DNA from: Sphaerisporangium album
Lineage (GTDB): Bacteria; Actinomycetota; Actinomycetes; Streptosporangiales; Streptosporangiaceae
Length of the DNA stretch: 64,000 nt
Direction: 5' to 3'
Assembly: GCF_003323745.1 (NCBI RefSeq)
Contig: NZ_QOIL01000013.1
Span: 222,969 to 286,968, forward strand
Shown here in pieces: positions 8,927 through 19,913 of the stretch (position 1 is the stretch's first letter; every line of letters begins with the position of its first letter). Position numbers and translations under genes: made by a program. Under the pieces are notes generated by a model. It ran no database searches and was not told the DNA's origin. It saw only the letters and a list, made by a program, of their open reading frames with translations.

Positions 8927-9090
8927 GCATGCTCGCCCGCGAACTCCGGCGGACCGTTGCGCGCGTCACCGGGATCGAACTCGACGCGCCCAGCCTCGAC
9001 CAGGCCCGTGAGCACCCGGACGATGCGACTACATCCTCGGCGATTTCCTCAGCCACCCCTTCGAGCCCGCCTCGTTCGAGCTGTGCTGCT
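8927..9090 (+). pseudogene. SAM-dependent methyltransferase fragment
   Basis: Frame reads MLARELRRTVARVTGIELDAPSLDQAREHPDDA and, after a one-base shift near 9030, YILGDFLSHPFEPASFELC. This is the core of a class I methyltransferase (motif I region and the acidic GIELD end of strand 2, then the DF motif). The glycine-rich start and the rest of the domain are missing. Confidence 0.6.
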
Positions 9091-9103
9091 CCACCACGCT
9101 CGG

Positions 9104-11503
<2,400 letters not shown>

Positions 11504-11703
11504 CGTGTCTCCATATGTTGGGCGGGGCCGCCTTCGCGGTCTCCGTCGGCGTCGCCTGGCTTGATATGACCGGCTTCGAGCAGTATGTCTGGTTTCCTTC
11601 GCCGGTGCGGTCGCGGCAACGGTCCGTTGTCCACCTGATCGGCGACGCCGGCCGGGAGCGCGGGGAGACGTCGTGGGCGAGCCGGTGCCCGGTGTCGCGA
11701 CGA

Positions 11704-11731
11704 CGCTGAGCGGGGGGGGGGCGGCGCTCAG
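11704..11731. repeat. G10 run inside a hairpin
   Basis: Ten consecutive G (11712-11721) lie in the loop of an inverted repeat CGCTGAGC / GCTCAGCG that overlaps the stop of the VOC gene at 11728. It could act as a terminator or form a G-rich secondary structure; it is also a spot prone to sequencing length error. Confidence 0.4.
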
Positions 11732-12081
11732 CGGTCCTGAAGCAGCCCGAGGACGTTGCCGTCGGGGTCGGTGACGGTGGCCACCAGGCGGCCGCCACCG
11801 ACGTCGTGCGCGGGCTCCTTCACCTTGGCGCCCGCGGCGGTCACCTCGGCCAGCTTCGCCTCGATGTCCGGCACGTGCCAGTAGGCCACCGGTGAGGTCA
11901 TGCCCTGCGGTCCACCGCCCGGCACCAGCCCGATGTGCTGGCCCTCGGCCTCGAAGCCGACATAGTAGGAATCGTCGACCTGCGGCGGCACGCCGAGCAG
12001 GGCGGCGTACACCGCCTTGGCCGCCGCCAGGTCGGACACGGGATGCAGCACGGTCTTGATTCCCTGGGTGGAAGAGCTCAT
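11728..12081 (-). CDS. VOC family (glyoxalase/bleomycin-resistance fold) protein
   Basis: 117 residues from ATG 12081, with AGGAG six bases upstream. One VOC domain: TVLHPVSDLAAAKAVYAALLG, YVGFEAEGQHIGLVP, PVAYWHVPDIEAKLAEVTAAG, then VATVTDPDGNVLGLLQ with the metal-ligand type Glu replaced by the usual Leu variant. These small proteins bind metals and are dioxygenases, isomerases or drug binders; the substrate cannot be told. Same strand as, and 225 bp upstream of, the UvrA-like gene. Confidence 0.8.
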   Translation of the reverse strand: MSSSTQGIKTVLHPVSDLAAAKAVYAALLGVPPQVDDSYYVGFEAEGQHIGLVPGGGPQGMTSPVAYWHVPDIEAKLAEVTAAGAKVKEPAHDVGGGRLVATVTDPDGNVLGLLQDR

Positions 12082-12109
12082 GGTCACTCCTGAAGTGGTG
12101 GGTCACATC

Positions 12110-12386
12110 GACCCGGTGGGATGGTCGGGCGTGAAGACGAACGGGAAACCCGGAAATCGCCTTGGCGTCATTTCGGTGATGGGTGCGGCGCTCGTGGTCG
12201 GTGACGCCGTGCTCGGCGGCCGGCGGCTCCAGGACGATGGACGTGCCGGGCCGGTCGGCGTGATCCAGCGCGTCCCGCCGTATCCGACGTCGTCGCGGAC
12301 CTCGAAGCCGAGGGTATCGCGGTGGAAGGCCAGGGAGGCGTCCGGGTCGTCATGCGGGAGGAAGGTTCAGTGAATCGTGATGTCCA
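12110..12386 (-). pseudogene. VOC family protein, degraded
   Basis: Starts MDITIH then meets TGA where relatives have Trp, and continues TFLPHDDPDASLAFHRDTLG, FEVRDDVGYGGTRWITPTGP before losing frame near 12240. The N-terminal half of a second VOC protein, killed by a nonsense change and a frameshift, with the C-terminal half absent. Confidence 0.7.
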
Positions 12387-12604
12387 TGGCGGTCAGACTA
12401 GATGCGGCTCGCTGACCAGCGCTTCTCCATTTCTGATCGGTCTGGTCACCTGTTCCGCCACGGACGACGACATCCCCTCCGTCACCCGCGCCGGGAGCCT
12501 TGGGTGCGGTCATGGCGCAAAGCCGTCGCCACGAACACGAGCCACTCAAAAGAGGCGTGCTGCTTGGAGATCGCGTGGACGCGTGGGACGTTCCGACAAG
12601 GTGA

Positions 12605-13232
12605 CTAGCGATCTTCGGGGAGTGCGTCGTTCAGGTCGGGGAGCGCGCCCCGCACGATGGCGTTGACGACGTCGCGGACGACGTCCTCGCTGACGCTCTC
12701 GGGTGGCGCGGTCACCAGGGTGAACAGCGCGCCGCCGTAGAGGGTGATCAGGGCGGGGATCCGCTCGCGGGGAATGGGGAGGCCGAGCTCGGCGTGGTGA
12801 CCGGCGGTGAACCGTATCGACCCCTCCTGCAGGCCTGCGAGGGCCGAGGCCAGCACCGGCCGTCGCGCCGCCTCCAGCCGGAGTTCGAAGATCGCCAGAT
12901 AGCGGGTACGGAGAGATGTCGCCGCCGTGAGCAATGATCCGGCCAGCAGGTCGACGACCTGCCTGCCGACGTCGTCCGGGGTGTGCGGGGCGGTGGTCTT
13001 GTGGTGCCGGGCGGCCTGGTCCATGTCGGCGTGGTGCAGCTCGACGATGCGCTCGGCGGCCGCCACCAGGAGCGCCTCTCGGCTGCGGAAGTAGTTCGAG
13101 GCCGTTCCCTGCGGGACTCCGGCGGCCTTCTCGACCGCGCGATGGGTCAGGCCGTGCACTCCGGAGGCCGCCAGCAGGTCGATGGCGGCGTCGGCCAGGG
13201 CCCGGCGGCGGGCTGCATTGGTCGGCGGCACA
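12605..13232 (-). CDS. TetR family transcriptional regulator
   Basis: 208 residues from GTG 13232; the frame is open much further upstream, but only from here does it match the family. N-terminal HTH: ARRRALADAAIDLLAASGVHGLTHRAVEKAAGVPQGTASNYF (residues 5-46). C-terminal helical ligand domain ends PDLNDALPEDR. Divergent from a flavin monooxygenase gene (start 13319) with a short perfect palindrome between them, which suggests direct repression of the neighbour. Confidence 0.85.
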
Positions 13233-13248
13233 CGGCCATGGTATGACA

Positions 13249-13260
13249 GTACCCGTACTA
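13249..13260. promoter_or_regulatory. Palindrome between divergent tetR and monooxygenase
   Basis: AGTACCCGTACT is a perfect 5-2-5 inverted repeat 16 bp upstream of the TetR start. Its location makes it the best candidate operator for this regulator. Confidence 0.5.
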
Positions 13261-13318
13261 GGACGATCGTAGTGAATCGGATCCCGCCCAGTGCTGCCGG
13301 ACAAAGTGGAGGTGCGTC

Positions 13319-14494
13319 ATGCGGGTCGTGGTGGTAGGGGCGGGACTGGGCGGGGTGTCGGCCGCGGTGGGGCTGCACCGGCAGGGGCACGAGGTGACGC
13401 TGTACGAACGCGGCCCGGAGCTCCGGGAGGCGGGCACGGCCGTCGTGGTCACGCCCAACGGTGTCCGGGCCCTGGACGAGCTGGGGTTGAGTGAGTACGT
13501 TCGCGGCCAGGCCATGCCCGGCGTCACCACCGGCGGCCTGCGGGACTGGCGCGGACGGCCGTTGCTGGTCACCGACGCGGCCCAGGCGCGGCGGACGGTC
13601 GGGATGGTGGTGACCGTGAGCCGGGCGGACCTGCACCGGGCACTGCGCGCCCCGCTGCCCGCCGATCTGGTGCGCACCGCGACGCCGGTGCGGCGGCTGG
13701 AGCCCGGCCACGGCGCCGTGACGGTGATCGGCGACGACGGGCCCCTGACCAGGGCCGATGCGGTGATCGTGGCCGACGGCATCGGGAGCGCGCTGCGCGG
13801 CCGGCTGTTCCCCGACCACCCCGGACTGCGGCGGACCGGCCGGATAGACCTGCGCGGCATGCTGCCTGCACCCGCGGGCCTCGAGGTGGCCGAGCTCCTG
13901 GGAAGCATCATGATCGACCGGCGCAGCGGGGCGATGTTCGGCCTGTTCCCTGTCGGCGAGCACGATCTGTACTGGTTCACCGACTCCGCGCTGCACGGAA
14001 CACTGGACGGAACGCCACACGGAACGCCGCCGGGCGCCGTCGAGGCCCGCCGGCAGGTGCTGTCCCTGATGGCCGACTGGCACCCGGCGGTCCCGGCGCT
14101 GATCGAGGCCACACCGCCCACCGACATCTACGTCGACGCGATCGCCTGCCTGGCCCGGCCGCTCCCGTCGTTCGCGACCGGCCGGATCGCGCTGCTCGGC
14201 GACGCCGCGCATGCCATGACCCCCGACCTCGGCCAGGGCACCAGCCAGGCGTTCGAGGACGCGGCCGCGGTGACCCGGCACCTCGCCGGCGCCCGCCCGG
14301 CGGATGTCGAGCAGCGGCTGCTCGGCTACGACGCCGAGCGCCGGCCCCGCGCCAACCGCCTGCTGCTGGCGGCGTCCCGGCAGTCGCGGCTGATGTCGCG
14401 GACCGGCGGCTCCGCGTGGCTGCGCGACGCGCTGCTCCGCGCGATACCACGCCGGCTCGCCACGCGGCAGCTCGCTGCCCGATGGCACGTATGA
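13319..14494 (+). CDS. FAD-dependent monooxygenase (class A, PHBH-type)
   Basis: 391 residues; GGAGG lies 6 bases before the ATG. FAD dinucleotide motif GAGLGGVSAAVGLHRQGHEVTLYE at the N-terminus, a DG motif in VIVADGIGSALR, and ALLGDAAHAMTPDLGQG for ribityl binding. Aromatic hydroxylase-type enzyme using NAD(P)H and O2; substrate unknown. Residues about 222-235 contain a local GTLDGTPHGTPPG repeat. It forms a divergent pair with the TetR gene, the second such pair in the window. Confidence 0.88.
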   Translation: MRVVVVGAGLGGVSAAVGLHRQGHEVTLYERGPELREAGTAVVVTPNGVRALDELGLSEYVRGQAMPGVTTGGLRDWRGRPLLVTDAAQARRTVGMVVTVSRADLHRALRAPLPADLVRTATPVRRLEPGHGAVTVIGDDGPLTRADAVIVADGIGSALRGRLFPDHPGLRRTGRIDLRGMLPAPAGLEVAELLGSIMIDRRSGAMFGLFPVGEHDLYWFTDSALHGTLDGTPHGTPPGAVEARRQVLSLMADWHPAVPALIEATPPTDIYVDAIACLARPLPSFATGRIALLGDAAHAMTPDLGQGTSQAFEDAAAVTRHLAGARPADVEQRLLGYDAERRPRANRLLLAASRQSRLMSRTGGSAWLRDALLRAIPRRLATRQLAARWHV

Positions 14495-14589
14495 CGGTTC
14501 CGGACAGGCTCACCGCCGCGGTGTCTGCTTTGGTCCCCTCTAATGGAGACAGTCGCCGAAGAAGCAGGTGCAAGCACGTGCAACGGCGA

Positions 14590-14790
14590 CATCTGGTGGA
14601 AGTATTCGAGCTGACACGCGAAACAGTTCTTGACCAGGCACTCGCGGCAGGAGATCCGGGGGATCGCCTCGCCGGCGTCACTGTCGTCACCGCGGCCGGG
14701 CGGCTGTTTCCTCAGCAGCCGCTCCCGCCACGCGACGGCGACCTCCGTCGCCAGGTGCAGCGAGCCGATGCCCCGAGGGATCAGCTCGGC
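14590..14790 (-). other. Unassigned coding-like segment with a four-cysteine motif
   Basis: On the minus strand the frame HLATEVAVAWRERLL ... ISCRECLVKNCFACQLEYF has strongly G/C-biased third positions, unlike the plus strand here. It carries C-x2-C-x4-C-x2-C, which may bind zinc or iron-sulphur. I do not recognise the family, and neither start nor stop can be fixed; it may be a remnant. It lies in the gap between the monooxygenase and the RibD-C gene. Confidence 0.35.
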
Positions 14791-14898
14791 GACACCCGAG
14801 TCGCGTGAGCGCCCTCGCTTTCCTCGTTGGCGGCCTCTGCCGACCGGTGGCGCGCCGGTGGAGGTGAGCGTGCGCGAGCCCCGCATGTGGTGCGCCGG

Positions 14899-15564
14899 CT
14901 ACCGCTTCCCGACGGTGTAGGTCAGGTGGGTCACCCGGGATGACGCGTCCGTGCGGGTCTGGTCGAGGGCGAGGCGGGCCGGGTCCACGCGGTCGAACAG
15001 GCGGATGCCGGTGCCGAACAGCACGGGCGCGAGGGTAATCGAGAACTCGTCGATCAGGCCGCCGTCCAGGTACTCCTGGATCGTCTCGGCGCCGCCGGCG
15101 ATGCGGACGTCGCGGTCGCCGGCGGCCTCGCGGGCCTGGTCCAGTGCGCTGGAGATGCCGTCGTTGACGAAGTGGAAGGTCGTGCCGCCCGGCCGCTCCC
15201 ACGGGTCACGCTTGGTGTGGGTCACGACGAACACCGGTGTGTGGAACGGCGCCTCCTCCGGCCATGCCAGCTCGCCGGCGTCGAACATCCGCTTGCCCAT
15301 GACGCTCACGCCGGTGCGCTCGTACGTCGCCCGAGCGATGTCGTTGTCGAGTCCTTCCTCACCGCCCTCGCCGAGCTTGAGGTTCTCCCGGAACCACCGC
15401 TGCGGGAACGCCCACGCCTGCAGCTCCGACCACTTCGTCATCCAGCGCTGGACCCTCGGGTCGTTCCGACCTTCGGGCGAGAAGACGTCCTCGACGGGCA
15501 CGGCCTCAGGCGCCATGAAGCCGTCGAGCGACATCGTCACGCTGAAGAACACCTTCCCGGCCAT
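14899..15564 (-). CDS. Dihydrofolate reductase family (RibD C-terminal domain) protein
   Basis: 221 residues from ATG 15564. RibD-C fold: KVFFSVTMSLDGFMA, VMGKRMFDAGELAWPEEAP, FVVTHTKRDPWERPGG, VRIAGGAETIQEYLDGGLIDEF, ITLAPVLFGTGIRLFD. Such proteins bind NADPH and resemble the reductase of riboflavin synthesis, but the small stand-alone members have no assigned substrate. The start overlaps the stop of the SRPBCC gene by one base (TGATG), so the two are translationally coupled. One of three RibD-C genes in this window. Confidence 0.86.
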   Translation of the reverse strand: MAGKVFFSVTMSLDGFMAPEAVPVEDVFSPEGRNDPRVQRWMTKWSELQAWAFPQRWFRENLKLGEGGEEGLDNDIARATYERTGVSVMGKRMFDAGELAWPEEAPFHTPVFVVTHTKRDPWERPGGTTFHFVNDGISSALDQAREAAGDRDVRIAGGAETIQEYLDGGLIDEFSITLAPVLFGTGIRLFDRVDPARLALDQTRTDASSRVTHLTYTVGKR

Positions 15565-16085
15565 CAGCCCTCCGATCCCTTCGGTGTGGTCTCGTTCCAG
15601 GTGAGTTCGGCGACGTAGGCCGCCAGGTTGCGCAGGGTCTGCTCGCCGCCCTCGATCGCGTGGTATTTCTCCACCGCCTCGTCGCGCAGTTCCTTTGTGG
15701 GGAACACCGTGCGCATCACGATCCGGGTCTCCTCGCCGGCCGGCTCGAAGGTCAGGACCGACTCGAAGGCGTTGGGGTCGTCGCGGGACTCGCCGTGCAC
15801 CAGCGCGATCCGCTCCGGCGGGACGATCTCGGTCCAGGTGATCCACTCCTGGTAGTCGGTCCCGTCCGGCCCGTGCATCACGAAGTCCCAGGCCCCGCCC
15901 GCGCGGAACTCGAAGGACCGCGTCGTGGTCGTGAACCTGTCCGGTCCCCACCACCGCGACAGGTGCCGGACCTGCGTGAACGCCTCGAACACCAGCTCCC
16001 GTGGGGCGCCGATGGCCCGGGAGACCACGATCTCGCGGTCCGCGGCCGTGTGGTCAGGCTCGCCGCCGCTACTGGTCGTCGTCAT
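15564..16085 (-). CDS. SRPBCC family protein (AHSA1-like)
   Basis: 173 residues. START/Bet v1-type ligand-binding fold of the Aha1-C group: IVVSRAIGAPRELVFEAFT, LSRWWGPDRFTTTTRSFEFR, GGAWDFVMHGPDGTDYQEW, VLTFEPAGEETRIVMRTVF, LRNLAAYVAEL. Binds hydrophobic ligands; role unknown. It begins 17 bases inside the end of the ArsR gene, which is the standard ArsR-SRPBCC arrangement in actinomycetes. Confidence 0.9.
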   Translation of the reverse strand: MTTTSSGGEPDHTAADREIVVSRAIGAPRELVFEAFTQVRHLSRWWGPDRFTTTTRSFEFRAGGAWDFVMHGPDGTDYQEWITWTEIVPPERIALVHGESRDDPNAFESVLTFEPAGEETRIVMRTVFPTKELRDEAVEKYHAIEGGEQTLRNLAAYVAELTWNETTPKGSEG

Positions 16086-16431
16086 CGGGTGGTTCCTCCT
16101 GTCTTGCCTGTTTCAGATCTCGCACGTACTCGTCCAGCCGGTCGAAGGTCTCGTTCCAGAATCTCTCGAAGCCGCCCACCCACTCGTGGACCGGCCGCAG
16201 CCCGCGGGCGTCCAGGCCGTACAGCCGCTGCTTGCCCGCCCCGCGGACCCGCACCAGCCCGACCTCGCGGAGCACCCGCAGGTGCTTGGACGCCTGCGGC
16301 TGGCTCATCCCCAGGTCCCGCGCCAGCTCGGTCACGGGCCGCTCGCCGCCCTGCAGCAGCACAAGGATCTCCCGCCGCTGCGGCTCGGCGATCGCATTGA
16401 ACGCGTCCGAGGTCGTCGCCGCTCGTGCCAT
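16069..16431 (-). CDS. ArsR family winged-helix regulator
   Basis: 120 residues. Winged HTH: SDAFNAIAEPQRREILVLLQGGERPVTELARDLGMSQPQASKHLRVLREVGLV, then wing GAGKQRLYGLDARGL. No ArsR metal-site cysteines, so it belongs to the SRPBCC-linked group. First gene of a three-gene minus-strand operon with the SRPBCC and RibD-C proteins; probably autoregulatory. An AT-rich stretch (about 16436-16470) immediately upstream is the likely promoter. Confidence 0.9.
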   Translation of the reverse strand: MARAATTSDAFNAIAEPQRREILVLLQGGERPVTELARDLGMSQPQASKHLRVLREVGLVRVRGAGKQRLYGLDARGLRPVHEWVGGFERFWNETFDRLDEYVRDLKQARQEEPPDDDDQ

Positions 16432-16533
16432 GGCGCCATCATATGCCTATATCGGAATGTGTAAACGACTGTGTGATCAACGACCGGCTCGGGCTGGTCC
16501 GGCTTGCCAGCCTGACATCTGCGGCGGTTGGCT

Positions 16534-16663
16534 GTGACCTCGGTCGATCGCACGGCGTATCCACGGTTGGCCGCGTGGTGTCGGGGCGGGAGCCGGCTGA
16601 GGCGTTCACGCCGACGGATGCCGAGGTGGAGTGGGCGCGGACCAGGACGCAGGATCAGCAGCA
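16534..16663 (+). pseudogene. Tn3-family transposase, N-terminal fragment
   Basis: Reads VTSVDRTAYPRL from GTG 16534 and, after a one-base deletion, GREPAEAFTPTDAEVEWART: the first about 45 residues of a Tn3 transposase of the RTAYPRF...FTPT.eE..wA type. It then runs directly into MarR-like sequence, so the transposase start and a regulator have been joined by deletion. Confidence 0.72.
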
Positions 16664-17065
16664 GCTGCGCGACGCCGGCGACCTCAGCTATGTCCAGTTC
16701 CAGCTCTTGGCCGGACGCGGGGACAGGCAGACGGCAGCCAGCGCATGACCGAGCTGGCAGACGGGGTTGTGTACAGCCGCAGCGGCCTGACCTACCAGGT
16801 GGGCCTGCTCTCCCACGTCGTCGGCCGGCTCGAACGGCAGGGGTGGATCACCCGCGTGCCCGACCCCGAGAACCGGCGCTTCGTCCGCGCGACGCTGACC
16901 GACGCCGGTTGGGCCAAGCTGGTCGACAGCGCGCCCGGGCACGTCGAGGCGGTCCAGCGACACGTCTTCGACCAGCTGACCGCGCCGCAGGTGGCACACC
17001 TCACCTCGATCGCCCGCAAGATCAGAAGCGTCGTCGCACCGGACGGCGAACCCGGCGACGGATGA
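16664..17065 (+). pseudogene. MarR family regulator, 5'-truncated and frameshifted
   Basis: LRDAGDLSYVQFQLL lies in one frame (up to about 16720) and MTELADGVVYSRSGLTYQVG, LLSHVVGRLERQGWITRV, PDPENRRFVRATLTDAGWAKL in another (ending at TGA 17063-17065). Together they form the winged HTH and C-terminal helix of a MarR regulator lacking its first helices, which were replaced by the Tn3 fragment. ATG 16745 could still give a 106-residue product containing the recognition helix, but without the dimer N-terminus it is unlikely to work. Confidence 0.7.
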
Positions 17066-17268
17066 CCGCGGCTCCGGCCGAACCGCCGGCGCCGCCGCCC
17101 GTTGGCCGCCGGCTGGGGGCACGGTGCTGTAGGCAGAGTGATAGGGGGTGCCCCAGAGCCGATCGGCAACTCTTGATTCTTCAATTGTGCCTTCCTAACG
17201 TCCTTTTCGACGCGTCGAACACAGGTCTCTCGTCGTCGGTCTCGACCGGCGCGCGCAAGGGAGTGCAC

Positions 17269-18564
17269 ATGTCGAAAGAAGAGCACGCCACGTCACGGCG
17301 TGGAGTGCTGAAGGGTCTTGTGGCGGCGACGGTGGCCGCACCGCCGGCCTGGGCGTTGTCCAGCGCCTCACCGGCGCTCGCCGAGGCCGCCACGGTGACG
17401 GCCAGGGGGCTGGAACTGCCGCCCGCCACCGAGGCGATCACTCCGCTACGCCTGTACGTCCCCCCGTCGGCCCTGACCGACCTTCGCTATCGGCTGGGGA
17501 ACATCCGCTGGCCCGTCGAGGAACTCGTGACCGACTGGACGCAGGGCGCGCCGCTGCGTCGCATGCAGAGGCTGGTCGAGTACTGGCGCACCCGCTACGA
17601 CTGGCGGCGCCTGGAGAACCGGCTCAACGCCATCGGCCAGTACCGCACGCTGATCGACGGCGTGAGCGTCCACTTCCTGCACGTGCGGTCCCCGCATCGC
17701 GACGCCACGCCGATCATCCTCACCCACGGCTGGCCGGGTTCCGTCGTCGAGTTCCTGGACGTCATCGGACCGCTCACCGACCCGACCCGCCACGGCGGGC
17801 GGGCCGAGGACGCGTTCCACGTCGTCGTGCCGTCCATGCCCGGGTTCGGCTTCTCCAGCAAGCCCACCGTGACCGGCTGGAACTCCGCCCGCATCGCCGC
17901 GGCCTGGATCACCCTCATGCGCCGGCTCGGCTACCAGGGCTACATCGCCCAGGGCGGCGACTGGGGCGGCCCGATCACCACCTTCATGGGCAAGCTCCGG
18001 CCGAGGGAACTCGCCGCGGTTCACCTGAACTTCCCGATGCTGATGGGTGCTCCGGTGTCGCCCGTGCCGACGCCGGAGGAGCAGGAGGCCCTGGCGCAGA
18101 TGGCGGAGCACGGGAACAACGGCGCGGCCTTCTCCCAGGCGATGCGGACCGAGCCGCAGACCTTCGCCTACGGCCTGACCGACTCTCCGGTCGGTCAGGC
18201 GAGCTGGATCTACGAGAAGCTCGCCATCTGGAGCGACAGCGGTAAGAATCCCGAGAGCATCTGGAGCTACGACCAGATCATCGACACCATCATGATGTAC
18301 TGGGTGCCCGACAACGCCGCCTCCGCCGCGCGGCTGTACTGGGAGGGTCTCGCCACGGACTACATCACCCAGGAGCTCGACCTGCCCGTCGGCGTCAGCG
18401 TGTTCCCCAAGGAGCTGTACCGGCCTCCGAGGATCTGGGGCGAGCGCGTGTACCGCGACCTGCGGTACTGGAACACGCCCGAACGCGGCGGTCACTTCGC
18501 CGCCTTCGAGCAGCCGGAACTGTTCACGGAGGAGCTGCGCAGGTTCGCGCGCACCGTGCGCTGA
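17269..18564 (+). CDS. Epoxide hydrolase with N-terminal EHN domain, Tat-exported
   Basis: 431 residues from ATG 17269, just after AAGGGAG. Twin-arginine leader SRRGVLKGLVAATVAAPPA (residues 9-27) followed by an Ala-rich cleavage zone. EHN domain: ITPLRLYVPPSALTDLRYRL and LVEYWRTRYDWRRLE. Alpha/beta-hydrolase core: oxyanion loop HGWPGS, nucleophile Asp in QGGDWGG, catalytic His in RGGHFAAFEQPE. Opens epoxides (juvenile-hormone-hydrolase-like group). Tat export suggests an extracytoplasmic location. No obvious operon partner. Confidence 0.9.
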   Translation: MSKEEHATSRRGVLKGLVAATVAAPPAWALSSASPALAEAATVTARGLELPPATEAITPLRLYVPPSALTDLRYRLGNIRWPVEELVTDWTQGAPLRRMQRLVEYWRTRYDWRRLENRLNAIGQYRTLIDGVSVHFLHVRSPHRDATPIILTHGWPGSVVEFLDVIGPLTDPTRHGGRAEDAFHVVVPSMPGFGFSSKPTVTGWNSARIAAAWITLMRRLGYQGYIAQGGDWGGPITTFMGKLRPRELAAVHLNFPMLMGAPVSPVPTPEEQEALAQMAEHGNNGAAFSQAMRTEPQTFAYGLTDSPVGQASWIYEKLAIWSDSGKNPESIWSYDQIIDTIMMYWVPDNAASAARLYWEGLATDYITQELDLPVGVSVFPKELYRPPRIWGERVYRDLRYWNTPERGGHFAAFEQPELFTEELRRFARTVR

Positions 18565-18777
18565 CCGCCTGACTACCCGGCGGAGTGCGACATCGTCGGA
18601 CAGCCGCATGCCGGGCCCGGACCACGCCGGGCCCGGCGACCGCCCGCCCAGGCCGGCGCCACCAGCCGCCGCGCCGGCCACGGAGAGCCGAGGAATGGAG
18701 ACGGTACACCGAGGGGACACCGTATCGAAACACCTGCGGCACCGCATCATCACGCCGTGCCAGCCGGCCACTCCACC

Positions 18778-18990
18778 ACCGCAGCCTCGCCGACCAGGTC
18801 CGCGACCTCGGCATCCCCAGCCGAGCCGCCCGCACCGCCGCTCTCCGGCAACTGGTTCTTCAAGCACCCGCTCCCGTTATCGCACAGGCCCTCGGCTTCC
18901 ACGACAAGACCACCACCCGACTCGCATCCGAAGCGGGCAGGACATGGAGCCGCTACGCCCAAACGATCACGCTCAGTGAACAGAAGCAGA
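18778..18990 (+). pseudogene. Integrase/recombinase C-terminal fragment
   Basis: SLADQVRDLGIPSRAARTAA, LRQLVLQAPAPVIAQALGFH, DKTTTRLASEAGRTWSRYA is the C-terminal segment of a large actinobacterial tyrosine-recombinase-like protein family (the HDKTTTR motif near the active-site tyrosine region). Upstream catalytic parts are missing; the frame continues meaninglessly into the antisense of the next hydrolase. Confidence 0.62.
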
Positions 18991-19010
18991 GACAGGAACA
19001 GGAACTCAGA

Positions 19011-19667
19011 TCACACAAGGACCTGCACCAAGTAGTCGGCCAGCTCACCCGGCCGTGACAACATCACCATATGGCTACCGGGCATCTCATCCGGGGTGAT
19101 GCCGAGCCGCTCCTTCACGTGGCGGCGCACGAATTCGGGGGTGAAGAGACGGTCGTCGCGGCAGAGCAGGTATCTCGTCGGAATGTCCGGCCAGGCGGAC
19201 AACGGCCAGGGCTCTCGCCCCGCCCGGTCCATGCTGATCTTCTCGGCCAGTGCGCCGTCGTGGGCCAGTACCCGCTGGGCCAGTCGGCGGGGGACGTCGT
19301 GCAGGTACAGCTCGTAGTCGTCGTCGCTGCCGGACGAGGGGCGGCCGCTGCGTTCCCACCAGTCGTCCGGCGTCTCGCCTGGACTCGGGATCATGGCGGT
19401 CACCAGGACGAGCACGGCGGCTCTCCCACGCACGCAGACGAGGGGGCCGACGAAGCCGCCCCAGGAGTGCGCCACCACCACGAGAGGCCGGCGCTCGCCG
19501 GCTGCCTGGACGACGGCGTCGGCGTAGTCCCAGAGCCCCGCCTGGGGGTCGGACATCGGCAGGTCCACCGCGACCGTGTCGTGCCCGCGGCTGCGGAGTT
19601 CCGCTTCGAGCAGGTGCCAGTCGAAAGCGCTCCCGCCGGCACCGTGGATAAGAGCGAAGGTTGTCAT
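19011..19667 (-). CDS. Alpha/beta-fold hydrolase
   Basis: 218 residues. HGAGGSAFDW oxyanion loop, nucleophile elbow AHSWGG, acid in CRDDRLF and catalytic His in GSHMVMLSRP, all in the normal order. Resembles the salicylate-esterase/methylesterase-like group of small hydrolases (EstC-like), with no lid insertions. Substrate unknown. Its 3' end abuts the recombinase remnant on the other strand. Confidence 0.87.
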   Translation of the reverse strand: MTTFALIHGAGGSAFDWHLLEAELRSRGHDTVAVDLPMSDPQAGLWDYADAVVQAAGERRPLVVVAHSWGGFVGPLVCVRGRAAVLVLVTAMIPSPGETPDDWWERSGRPSSGSDDDYELYLHDVPRRLAQRVLAHDGALAEKISMDRAGREPWPLSAWPDIPTRYLLCRDDRLFTPEFVRRHVKERLGITPDEMPGSHMVMLSRPGELADYLVQVLV

Positions 19668-19913
19668 GACGGTTATGACCGTCGACGGCGCGGAAACTCA
19701 TCGGGGGACGCTGAGTTGGCGCCGTCCGCGGCTGTAGCGCGGGGTGGTGACGGGGGAGGCGTTGTTCGTCGGTGGAGCAGCGCGCTTAGCCGGCCCGGGC
19801 TCCGTTCACACCCTCAAGTGTTCCGGAACCGCGCAACGCACGCTCGGGCTGAGCAGCGCCGGACGCGCCTGCAATAGCGTGGGGACAAGACCCCCGAGTG
19901 ATGAGGAGGGCGC
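19668..19913. other. Intergenic region upstream of two divergent hydrolases
   Basis: 246 bases with no gene recognised. It must hold the promoters of both the minus-strand and the plus-strand hydrolase genes. I see no clear -35/-10 pair or operator. Confidence 0.35.

Noticed and set aside
14600..14700. WhiB-type regulator on the minus strand
   Set aside because: The cysteine spacing C-x2-C-x4-C-x2-C does not match the Wbl C...C-x2-C-x5-C pattern and the GVWGG turn is absent.
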